Assembly: GCA_025362575.1 (NCBI GenBank)
Contig: JANYIQ010000223.1
Span: 1 to 57,591, forward strand
Direction of reading: 5' to 3'
DNA from: Bacteroidia bacterium
GTDB lineage: Bacteria; Bacteroidota; Bacteroidia; B-17B0; Aurantibacillaceae
DNA length: 57,591 bases
The position numbers and the translations under genes are program-made. Below are positions 1 through 6,621 of the stretch, piece after piece (position 1 is the stretch's first letter; every line of letters starts with the position of its first letter). The notes beneath the pieces were generated by a model. It was given only the letters and a program-made list of their open reading frames with translations. It searched no databases and was not told the origin of the DNA.

Positions 1-587
1 CTACCTAAACGGATTTTTTTTATCCTTTTCATATATTCTTGCACCAGTTGTTTTCTGCACTTTGTTAATTGTTCAGAAGACACACTAAGAGCCTGAATTT
101 TCGCATTAGCAATAAAAACTGCCATGGGATTTATATCCGTACCGACAGCAGATATTTTTTCATGAGCAGCTTCAACCAGAGTTGTTCCGCTTCCACAAAA
201 CGGATCAAGCACTTTATGATTTTCGTTAATCCCATAAATGTTGAAAAGCGCTTTTACTATTTGAGGATTAAATTTGCCTTTGTATTCATGTAAACCATGT
301 ACTGAATATCGAGTGTTTTGCCTTTTAGTTTTTGTTTTGTGTTCCGGCCCGTTTTCAAAATGATATTGATGGGTTCTAATGGTAAGTTTTTCGATTTCAG
401 CATGTGAAAAATACACTAGCTTTTTTATAGCTTCCTTGTTTTTGAATCCTGATACCGAAACCACATTATTTAGTTCAACGATAGAGTTTGGCTGTAAGAG
501 AGATTTAATTTCTCTTAAGGCAAATCTTTTTTCATAAGGAAAAAATTTATAATTATGGTAAAATAAACTTAGTTCTTTTGGTTTCAT
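1..587 (-). CDS. DNA methyltransferase (N4-cytosine/N6-adenine type), N-terminal part, cut by window edge
   Basis: The reading frame starts at an ATG at 585-587 and stays open to the left edge, giving about 195 residues. It contains an H-E-Y-K-G-K-F-N-P segment followed by DPFCGSGTTLVEA, the SAM-binding motif I of amino-methyltransferases, and a G-T-D-I-N-P motif II. The catalytic S/D-PPY motif must lie beyond the edge. The start is only 3 nt after the stop of the neighbouring methyltransferase, so both are probably one operon. Two methyltransferases in tandem are common in type II systems with asymmetric recognition sites, where each enzyme modifies one strand. That reading is an inference, because no restriction endonuclease is visible. 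Confidence 0.85.
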   Translation of the reverse strand, partial: MKPKELSLFYHNYKFFPYEKRFALREIKSLLQPNSIVELNNVVSVSGFKNKEAIKKLVYFSHAEIEKLTIRTHQYHFENGPEHKTKTKRQNTRYSVHGLHEYKGKFNPQIVKALFNIYGINENHKVLDPFCGSGTTLVEAAHEKISAVGTDINPMAVFIANAKIQALSVSSEQLTKCRKQLVQEYMKRIKKIRLG

Positions 588-590
588 ACC

Positions 591-1712
591 TTACTTCTGT
601 AAAATTATAATAAATTCTTCTTTAATTCTTGCGTGTGACAAGTTGAACGACTTCCTGCTCGAATTGATATTTCTTGCGATAGTTTTAAGATGCCTAAAAC
701 CATTATTTTCTCCCGCCTCTTTCACTAGAACCTCATTTTTAATAATTCTCCCGTGAATTTTTGATCTTCCCATTACAAAACAAACATAAGCTTCATCACA
801 ACAAACATTATGTAAATTAGAAAACAATTCGTCCAGTTGAATAATAAAATCTTTTTCTGTTTGATGATTCTTTTTAAAATAGTGTGCCCTAGCGCCTATC
901 TCTTGATTTTTTACCTCAATAGGATCGTATCCAAGCCACCACATTCTGTACTTATGATACAACCAATATTCATATGCGTTAGGATATGGAGGGGATGTAA
1001 TTACCAACCCAACTTTTTTTGATAAATCGTCTTTGTTCAATTCCAAAGAGTTTTTATTAAGAACTTTAACTGTTGCTTTATATTCTTGTGACGATTTAGC
1101 TTTTACTAATTTTTCAGCGGTTTGTAAAAAGAGAGAGTACACATCATTCCGTTCATGACTTTTAGAAATAGCCGCATATCTTGTGTCACTTTCCTGATTA
1201 GAAACTTTTACAATAATACTTGAAATACAAAATTTAAGTGCGTCTTGTAAATCAGAGCTATCAATTACCTTAACTTCCTTTGTTAACCTAGTAAGCGCTT
1301 CCTGAATGTCCTTTTTGAACCAATGATCAAGATTTGGAATAAGCGGAATTTTTATTTTACTTTTAGAAATGCTACATTTTTTTGCAATTTTTTTTGCAAT
1401 CAAAATAAAATTGTCCGGTAGTTTTTGTGTTTTAACTCTTGATAATAAACAAGCTATTGGATTTAAATCTACTCCAACAGATGGAATTCCTTTTTTTTGA
1501 GCCTCTAAAAGAGTAACCCCACTACCACAAAATGGATCTAAAATAATACTCTTTGGCGGAAGAGGAATATTTTCTATTAATCCTCTTGGAATATTAGATA
1601 TAAATTTTGCAGGATAGGGATGAATAGAATGAATACTTTCCGACTTGGAATCAATGAAATCCCAATCCAGTTCACTCAACAAATCCTCAACATCGGTTTC
1701 GTAAGCAATCAT
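591..1712 (-). CDS. DNA methyltransferase, SPPY type (probably N4-cytosine or N6-adenine)
   Basis: A 373-residue protein. An H-P-Y-P-A-K-F segment near residue 32 precedes motif I DPFCGSGVTLLEA (about 60-72) and a G-V-D-L-N-P motif II. The catalytic motif IV T-S-P-P-Y-P-N lies near residue 240, so motif I comes before motif IV. SPPY is most common in N4-cytosine enzymes but does not settle the specificity. The family resembles TRM11-like/site-specific methylases found in restriction-modification loci. The start overlaps the stop of the upstream XRE gene by 4 nt, which implies translational coupling, and a second methyltransferase follows 3 nt after its stop. Confidence 0.9.
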   Translation of the reverse strand: MIAYETDVEDLLSELDWDFIDSKSESIHSIHPYPAKFISNIPRGLIENIPLPPKSIILDPFCGSGVTLLEAQKKGIPSVGVDLNPIACLLSRVKTQKLPDNFILIAKKIAKKCSISKSKIKIPLIPNLDHWFKKDIQEALTRLTKEVKVIDSSDLQDALKFCISSIIVKVSNQESDTRYAAISKSHERNDVYSLFLQTAEKLVKAKSSQEYKATVKVLNKNSLELNKDDLSKKVGLVITSPPYPNAYEYWLYHKYRMWWLGYDPIEVKNQEIGARAHYFKKNHQTEKDFIIQLDELFSNLHNVCCDEAYVCFVMGRSKIHGRIIKNEVLVKEAGENNGFRHLKTIARNINSSRKSFNLSHARIKEEFIIILQK

Positions 1713-2014
1713 ACTTTCTTTTTAATTTTTAAGAATCTGATTTTTTGTTCGGCTACACTTAATATTTTATAATGATTCTTTTCTTCAACCAATTCATAAG
1801 CTACCTTATCACTAAGCCACGCTATCATCAATTTTTCTTCCTCGATTTTATAAAATCTGGCGAATTTTTGAACCTGCTCCTTTGTTGGCTTTCTTTCGCC
1901 TCTTTCGAATTTGCTAATAATCGCTTGGTCAATATCCATTTTAGCAGCCACCTGCCTTAGAAATAATCCATTCGATTCACGAAAACGCTTTATAATTTCA
2001 CCAAATGAGTCCAT
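1709..2014 (-). CDS. XRE-family helix-turn-helix controller of the restriction-modification operon
   Basis: The ATG at 2012-2014 gives 101 residues starting MDSFGEIIKR. A longer frame from 2077 exists, but it would add residues unlike the family and would place the start upstream of the likely promoter. The N-terminal 65 residues form a classic XRE domain (L-R-Q-V-A-A-K-M-D-I-D then I-S-K-F-E-R-G-E-R-K-P), followed by a basic tail. Small XRE proteins with this arrangement act as controller proteins that time methylase and endonuclease expression. Here it is the first gene of the operon, with a palindrome just upstream that could be its own operator. Confidence 0.85.
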   Translation of the reverse strand: MDSFGEIIKRFRESNGLFLRQVAAKMDIDQAIISKFERGERKPTKEQVQKFARFYKIEEEKLMIAWLSDKVAYELVEEKNHYKILSVAEQKIRFLKIKKKV

Positions 2015-2028
2015 TGGACAATGTTTGT

Positions 2029-2051
2029 TTTGACAATATAGGTCAAATATA
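2029..2051 (-). promoter_or_regulatory. Promoter with overlapping palindromic operator for the XRE-methyltransferase operon
   Basis: On the minus strand a perfect Bacteroidota -7 element TATATTTG (2044-2051) is followed by the palindrome TTTGAC-N7-GTCAAA (2029-2047). The first half-site includes the TTTG of the promoter. A related GACAAT direct repeat lies at 2017-2022 and 2032-2037. The ATG of the XRE gene starts 15 nt downstream of the palindrome. A dimer bound here would cover the promoter, so autorepression is the simple reading. No clear -33 element is seen. Confidence 0.55.
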
Positions 2052-2172
2052 GTGAATGAAAAACGCGGTTTAACCATTTTTGAATAAAGTTTTCCACGAA
2101 GAGAAATTCTATTCTAAATTATTAAGAAAAGTCTTGATTTGATTGATTTTCAACAATAGTAAAGCTTGTGTT

Positions 2173-2967
2173 TTATTTTTCCCATATAACGCTTATTGAA
2201 TAGTTATATGATTTGACAAATAAGCAATACTCGTAAAACCTACTATCTTCTTCATCCCTATACTTCGGTTTAAACCAATCGAACTTCCAGATCTGCTGCT
2301 CCAGTTCGTCGTTGACATAGATTTTTTTAGTTGTAAAGAGTTCATTGGCTACACTTCCATCCGGCGGTGGTTGATCTTTTTGAAACAAAGAAAAATATTG
2401 CCAGTCTTCAGAATACTTAAACCATTTCATCTTATTGTCTTTACAATAAACGATAAAAACAGGATGATTCCCTCGTTTAACGAATTTCAATATTGCTGCT
2501 GTTTTACTTACCTTGAATCTTTTCGCTAAATGCTCAATTACTTTTGGACCAAATTTCTTACCCTCACATTCTTTATAAAAAGCTTCTGTTGGCATTAAAA
2601 ATTCGGAAGCAAATTCATTGGCCTCTATTTCATGCGGCCCACCCTGATACCAATTTAGCATATCTGCTTCTGTATCAGAAAATATTGGTTTAAGTGTACG
2701 ATGCATTTCGTAATGCCCCAACTCGTGGGCAGCAGCGAATCGTTTTTTTGCTTCAAACTCTATGTTAGAATTTATCGTGATAATCGAACGATTATCTAAT
2801 GAAACAATTTCCCCTTCTTTTCCGATTAATGGTTTTTCTTCATAAAATGCCTTTCTACCCATTATGATCTTACTCATTGGATAATCGGCAGGATCGTCTA
2901 AGCCACATTCTTCAAGAACTTTTCTCGCGACCTGCTCTGACTTTGAAAAATTAAGGTTTACCGCCAT
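2173..2967 (-). CDS. ImmA/IrrE-family metallopeptidase
   Basis: A 264-residue protein. The zinc-peptidase motif A-H-E-L-G-H-Y-E-M-H lies near residue 81, and a second acidic segment E-A-N-E-F-A-S-E-F-L-M-P near residue 115 provides the third ligand region. This is the pattern of ImmA/IrrE (COG2856) peptidases, which cleave XRE-type repressors in mobile elements (ImmA of ICEBs1) or DdrO in Deinococcus. The gene overlaps the upstream coiled-coil gene by 17 nt, so they are one operon with the sigma-like gene. The natural substrate is unknown. It could be the XRE protein at 1709-2014 or a partner in its own operon. Confidence 0.88.
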   Translation of the reverse strand: MAVNLNFSKSEQVARKVLEECGLDDPADYPMSKIIMGRKAFYEEKPLIGKEGEIVSLDNRSIITINSNIEFEAKKRFAAAHELGHYEMHRTLKPIFSDTEADMLNWYQGGPHEIEANEFASEFLMPTEAFYKECEGKKFGPKVIEHLAKRFKVSKTAAILKFVKRGNHPVFIVYCKDNKMKWFKYSEDWQYFSLFQKDQPPPDGSVANELFTTKKIYVNDELEQQIWKFDWFKPKYRDEEDSRFYEYCLFVKSYNYSISVIWEK

Positions 2968-3358
2968 TATTTTTTAAGGCTAATAACTTCAAGGTATAAT
3001 GCTTCACAAGGATATTTTTTTCATCTTCTCTCGACAGTGTTTCCACGTTTCTGAAATTTACCATCAATTCCTCCTCTTTAACCACTTTGGCAAATGAGTA
3101 ACCCTCCACTCCCATGAGTTCATTTACCAAAGCTTCTGCTTCCTTTTCAAAATCATTTGCAGAATCCATCTCCAAACTAATTTTCTGAGCATTAAGTTCC
3201 ATCTGCAACTTTTTAATTTTCTTTTGTGTTTCAGAAACAATGACATCCGCGTTTAACCCCTGTGAAGAAAGGTATTCTCTTGACTTTTCTTCGTCAGAAC
3301 TATTATGTTCAATCACGGACATAGCTAATCTGATAAACTCGGTTTTGCTTTTTTGCAT
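2951..3358 (-). CDS. Small coiled-coil protein of unknown function, in operon with ImmA
   Basis: A 135-residue, highly charged protein that I do not recognise. Residues about 38-80 (S-E-T-Q-K-K-I-K-K-L-Q-M-E-L-N-A-Q-K) have the heptad pattern and charge of a coiled coil. There is no membrane segment or signal peptide, so it should be cytoplasmic. It lies 11 nt downstream of the sigma-like gene and overlaps the metallopeptidase gene by 17 nt. This suggests it is translated with them and may be an adaptor, inhibitor or substrate of the peptidase. That role is inferred from position only. Confidence 0.7.
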   Translation of the reverse strand: MQKSKTEFIRLAMSVIEHNSSDEEKSREYLSSQGLNADVIVSETQKKIKKLQMELNAQKISLEMDSANDFEKEAEALVNELMGVEGYSFAKVVKEEELMVNFRNVETLSREDEKNILVKHYTLKLLALKNNGGKP

Positions 3359-3369
3359 GTGTTTTTGTT

Positions 3370-4005
3370 TTACGGTGTTTTTTTTAAGTCGTATTTTTTT
3401 GGTTTTTCTATTTCGTATTTTTTTGCGATATTATTTAGTAGGGTCGTTAGCCGACGAAATCCGTTATTATAATCCTTAGCAGAAATGTTAAACTCATTCA
3501 TTACATCCATTGGCTTCATCCCCAATACGCGAAGACCTAGATAAATGTTTTCCAAAATCGGTTCTTTCGCAACTTCGGTTTCAATTTCTGTTAAAATATT
3601 TTTAAAATCAACCTCTTGATCCAAAAATACTTCGGCTTGAGGCACAATTAAATCTGAGTAGCTGGAAATTGAATCTTCTTCCTCATGATAATCAACCGTT
3701 ACTTCACTAGCAACACCGGTTCTGTTCTCGGAAGAGCGAAGGTCATTAATTACAAGGGATTTTATTAAATTATATTTTAAGTACTTTTCTAATGTGCCTC
3801 GTGAAGGTTCGAATTTTTCAGGATTTTCTAAATATTTCTTTATTGCTTCAAAAACATAGTCTTGCGCCTCTTTACCGGCGTTAAAGACTTGGGTTTCTGG
3901 GCCTCGGAACCAACCGCGGCCCTTCACCAATTGTAATGTAAACGCCGTTAGGCGTAATATCATTTTATCATCTATAGGGCTTTCTTCAGGTACCTGTTTA
4001 TCCAT
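3370..4005 (-). CDS. Sigma-70-like (ECF-like) regulator
   Basis: A 211-residue protein. Residues about 45-95 (K-E-A-Q-D-Y-V-F-E-A-I-K-K-Y ... F-E-P-S-R-G-T-L-E-K-Y-L) look like sigma region 2. The C-terminal 50 residues (V-L-G-M-K-P-M-D-V-M-N-E-F-N-I-S ... F-R-R-L-T-T-L-L) look like a region-4 helix-turn-helix. The domains are linked by an acidic stretch, and the match to well-studied ECF factors is loose. It is the first gene of the sigma-like/coiled-coil/ImmA operon and is divergent from the ubiquitin-like operon across 144 bp, so it is the best candidate regulator of that operon. DNA binding and promoter recognition are inferred. Confidence 0.65.
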   Translation of the reverse strand: MDKQVPEESPIDDKMILRLTAFTLQLVKGRGWFRGPETQVFNAGKEAQDYVFEAIKKYLENPEKFEPSRGTLEKYLKYNLIKSLVINDLRSSENRTGVASEVTVDYHEEEDSISSYSDLIVPQAEVFLDQEVDFKNILTEIETEVAKEPILENIYLGLRVLGMKPMDVMNEFNISAKDYNNGFRRLTTLLNNIAKKYEIEKPKKYDLKKTP

Positions 4006-4015
4006 TTTAAGCTAT

Positions 4016-4139
4016 TTACATACCTATATATGGTAGCAAGTTAGTGTTTTTTGCAGGTGGTTAAAAAAAATATTTTCACCGCTTTTTTTACCCCTTAACT
4101 GCAAAACGTAAGTGCAAACAACCATTTATAGGTATAAAA
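4016..4139. promoter_or_regulatory. Symmetric divergent regulatory region between sigma-like and ubiquitin-like operons
   Basis: Two 18-bp arms face each other, 4016-4033 and 4122-4139, and match at 15 of 18 positions as an inverted repeat with a shared perfect core ATACCTATA/TATAGGTAT. Each arm lies 10-11 bp from the start codon of the gene on its side. Inside lies a second inverted pair TTTTGCAG (4049-4056) and CTGCAAAA (4099-4106), and then GGTG/CACC around an A/T-rich centre. The layout suggests that one protein controls both operons through matching operators. No standard TAnnTTTG element stands out, which would fit an alternative sigma factor. Confidence 0.5.
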
Positions 4140-4149
4140 CAAATAAAAA

Positions 4150-4686
4150 ATGAAAAAAGAAGAAACAGCGCAAGGCGCAAATGAAGTAATTGACTTAGCA
4201 GCTCACACAAAGTCAGACAAAAAGCCTCCAGTGGGGAAAAAATACGAGGTTATCGTTGACGGTGAAAAATACGTTTTCGATCATCACGTGGTAACAGGTA
4301 AAGAGGTGCTTGATAAAGCTGGAAAAATTCCCGCGGAATGCCACAGTCTTTATTTAAAACTTAAACACTGCGACTTTGAGCTTATAAAGCTGCACGATAA
4401 GGTAGATCTTATCGAAAAGGGAGTTGAACACTTTATAACGAAACCTCCTTTGGTTTACCATTACTTCGTAGATGACGAGCCGGAAACTACCGAAGAAAAG
4501 GAGCTAACTCCTAACCAAATCCTAGAACTTGCCGGGATAACTCCGGTGAGCGATTACTACTTGGTTCAAATTCTCTCGGACGGTACGCAGATCTCATACA
4601 AAGATTCGCCGACCACGCCAATCAAAATGAAGTGCCCAGCGATGAAGTTCGTGTCTGTTTTTCGCGGTGAAACTCCTGTATCATAA
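4150..4686 (+). CDS. Multi-ubiquitin-domain protein (two tandem beta-grasp Ubl domains)
   Basis: A 178-residue protein with no signal peptide. After a charged leader, residues about 29-97 form one beta-grasp unit (K-Y-E-V-I-V-D-G-E-K-Y-V-F ... D-L-I-E-K-G-V-E-H-F). Residues about 101-174 form a second (Y-H-Y-F-V-D-D-E-P ... F-V-S-V-F-R-G). This two-unit layout matches the prokaryotic multi-ubiquitin family (Pfam Multi_ubiq). The C-terminus ends R-G-E-T-P-V-S instead of the Gly-Gly of eukaryotic ubiquitin. It is first in an operon with E2-like and E1-like genes and is the presumed protein modifier. Whether it is trimmed before conjugation cannot be told from sequence. Confidence 0.85.
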   Translation: MKKEETAQGANEVIDLAAHTKSDKKPPVGKKYEVIVDGEKYVFDHHVVTGKEVLDKAGKIPAECHSLYLKLKHCDFELIKLHDKVDLIEKGVEHFITKPPLVYHYFVDDEPETTEEKELTPNQILELAGITPVSDYYLVQILSDGTQISYKDSPTTPIKMKCPAMKFVSVFRGETPVS

Positions 4687-4695
4687 AACATAGTT

Positions 4696-5061
4696 ATGGC
4701 AAAATCAGATTTTATAGCACAACTGCAAGCTCTTAACTATAAAGTTCAAGAGCTTGCGGCTGATTTTGTACTGGTAGAGTACAAAATCCCCGTCGGAAAA
4801 TTTCAAGGCCAATGCGTTTCGATGGCGTTTCAGGTTCACGATAGTTTTCCAATGACTCCGCCTCCTGGTCCGCACTTCAGTCCTCAGCTCTTACCAATAA
4901 CTGGTGGCGGTGGCGCACATCCATTTGGTGCTATTCACAACAGCGCACTAGGCGCTAGTTGGGAATATTGGAGCAGACCTTTTAAAGATTGGAACCGAAC
5001 CGATAAGACCGCAAGAACTTACCTTGCTCACATAAAAAACCTTTTAGCAACTATTCCATGA
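4696..5061 (+). CDS. E2-like ubiquitin-conjugating-fold protein (prokaryotic E2 family E type)
   Basis: A 121-residue protein. The core fits the E2 (UBC) fold: F-Q-V strand, a P-P-P-G-P-H-F segment (55-61), then H75-P-F-G as the counterpart of the E2 HPN motif, and W-E-Y-W-S-R-P after it. The only cysteine is C40, in an early strand. The region after H-P, where an E2 normally has its thioester cysteine, has Ser83 and Ser88 instead. It sits between the multi-ubiquitin and JAB-E1 genes and overlaps the latter by 4 nt (ATGA). It probably receives the Ubl from the E1 partner, by a non-cysteine route or as a non-catalytic scaffold. Confidence 0.82.
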   Translation: MAKSDFIAQLQALNYKVQELAADFVLVEYKIPVGKFQGQCVSMAFQVHDSFPMTPPPGPHFSPQLLPITGGGGAHPFGAIHNSALGASWEYWSRPFKDWNRTDKTARTYLAHIKNLLATIP

Positions 5062-6485
5062 ACATATACAGCGTAGTAATTCGGGACGATCACCACAAAA
5101 GCCTTATCGAGCACCTTGTAAGGTTAGACGAGCAGGAAGATTTGTGCTTTGCTACCTACGTGCCGAGCACAGGCTTGAATAGACTCAGCGGCATTATAAC
5201 CAAAGTGATCCTTCCAAAAAAAGGCGAGCGCCGTGTGCATGGAAATGTAGGATTTCTGCCCTCCTACCTTGAGCGGGTTTTACGGATCGCAAGTGAAAGA
5301 AAAGAAGGAGTTGCTTTTTTACATTCACATCCTTGGCCGGGATGGCAACGAATGAGTAGCGATGATATTGTTGCAGAAAACAGAATGGCTCCTGCGGTAA
5401 TGGCGACAACGGGACTGCCCTTGTTGGGTTTGACGACAGGCAACGACGGATCATGGAGCGCGCGTTTCTGGACAAAGGATGATTCCATCAAACGAAAGTA
5501 TAACCGGCAATGGTGCGAAACGGTCCGTGTGATCGGGAAAAGTTTAAAGATCACTTTTAATGATGATTTACTGCCTGCAAGTTTTGATAAAGGCAAACAG
5601 CTTCGTACTATTTCAGCGTGGGGAGAAAAAACACAAGAGGATTTGTCAAGGATAAGAGTTGGTATTGTTGGATTAGGTAGTGTTGGAAGTATTGTCGCAG
5701 AAATTTTGAGTAGAACCGGAATCTCTAACTTTACATTGATTGACTTCGATGGCGTGGAAGAAAAAAACCTTGATCGTTTAACGAACGTTTTTAAGAAAGA
5801 TATTGGAAGAAGTAAAGTGGATGCGATTTACGATGCGATTAAGCGTAGCGGTACTTCACCAAAAATCAAAATAAAAAAAATTGAATACAGTGTTTGTGAA
5901 AAAGAAGGTTTTAAAGCAGCACTTGATTGTGATTTACTTTTTAGCTGTGTCGATAGACCTTGGCCGCGAGAGGTTCTAAATTTTATTGCTTATTCGCACA
6001 TGATTCCAGTTATTGACGGAGGGATCATGGTGCGTACTAATAAAAGGAATACCGCAATCGTTGGCGCAGATTGGAAAGCCCAGACCGTTGGTTACAAGAG
6101 AGCTTGCCTTGAATGCTTAGGTCAATACAAAACGGAAAACGCCGCATTGGAGAAATCGGGTTTGCTCGACGATCCTTCGTACGTTAACGATTTACCGAAC
6201 GCAGCTTTTGTTAACGCTCATGAAAATGTTTTTGTTTTCAGTTCACATTTAGCGTCGTTAGAGGTTTTACAAATGCTTAGTTTGCTTATAGCACCTTCAG
6301 GTATAAGTGATGTTGGTCAACAGATGCACCATTTCGTTACCGGAACAATGGAAACACAAAGCTCACAGGCTTGTCATAATCACTGCTTTTTTCCAACAAT
6401 CATTGGTGTTGGAGATGTTTCTTCTGTGATACCTTATGGAAGCCATAAGATTGCGGAGGAAAGCAGAGAAAGTAGAAGAGAATAA
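5058..6485 (+). CDS. JAB deubiquitinase-like / ThiF-type E1 fusion protein
   Basis: A 475-residue two-domain protein. Residues about 1-165 form a JAB/JAMM domain with H89-S-H91-P and S100-S-D-D103, the metal-binding signature of Ubl-removing or Ubl-trimming peptidases. Residues about 190-475 form a ThiF/E1 adenylation domain with G205-L-G-S-V-G210 and D-F-D-G-V-E-E-K-N-L-D-R (229-240). Cysteine pairs C350/C353 and C439/C443 can form the structural zinc site. No cysteine lies between these pairs, where ThiF, MoeB and eukaryotic E1s carry the thioester cysteine. The fusion places activation and trimming or removal of the Ubl in one polypeptide. It ends the three-gene operon. Confidence 0.87.
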   Translation: MNIYSVVIRDDHHKSLIEHLVRLDEQEDLCFATYVPSTGLNRLSGIITKVILPKKGERRVHGNVGFLPSYLERVLRIASERKEGVAFLHSHPWPGWQRMSSDDIVAENRMAPAVMATTGLPLLGLTTGNDGSWSARFWTKDDSIKRKYNRQWCETVRVIGKSLKITFNDDLLPASFDKGKQLRTISAWGEKTQEDLSRIRVGIVGLGSVGSIVAEILSRTGISNFTLIDFDGVEEKNLDRLTNVFKKDIGRSKVDAIYDAIKRSGTSPKIKIKKIEYSVCEKEGFKAALDCDLLFSCVDRPWPREVLNFIAYSHMIPVIDGGIMVRTNKRNTAIVGADWKAQTVGYKRACLECLGQYKTENAALEKSGLLDDPSYVNDLPNAAFVNAHENVFVFSSHLASLEVLQMLSLLIAPSGISDVGQQMHHFVTGTMETQSSQACHNHCFFPTIIGVGDVSSVIPYGSHKIAEESRESRRE

Positions 6486-6500
6486 GCGCGATACAGTTCT

Positions 6501-6620
6501 GAGGTGCATGAGGTGTGGGAGGTGATTTTTGATAATATTTTTTTTTGCAATCACAAAAACAAAGTTTGAAGTGCGAAAAGTGTATGGCTTTTGTAACACC
6601 TCTCGCACCACTTACACCTC
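6501..6620. repeat. Inverted arrays of AGGTG boxes around an AT-rich core (possible element origin)
   Basis: A 24-bp block at 6501-6524 holds three boxes (GAGGTG, AGGTG, GAGGTG) about one helical turn apart. A block at 6597-6620 holds the same arrangement in inverted orientation, matching at 19 of 24 positions. The 72 bp between them are AT-rich with a run of T. It lies in the gap between the convergent E1 and primase genes, directly beside the primase-helicase module. This is the look of an iteron-type origin, but a long-stem bidirectional transcript end is also possible. Confidence 0.4.
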
Positions 6621-6621
6621 G

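Noticed and set aside
69-293. Plus-strand frame of 74 residues at the left edge
   Set aside because: It is antisense to the methyltransferase fragment, which carries motif I.
5194-5596. Two minus-strand frames of 93 and 110 residues
   Set aside because: They are antisense to the JAB domain of the E1 fusion, whose motifs are clear.
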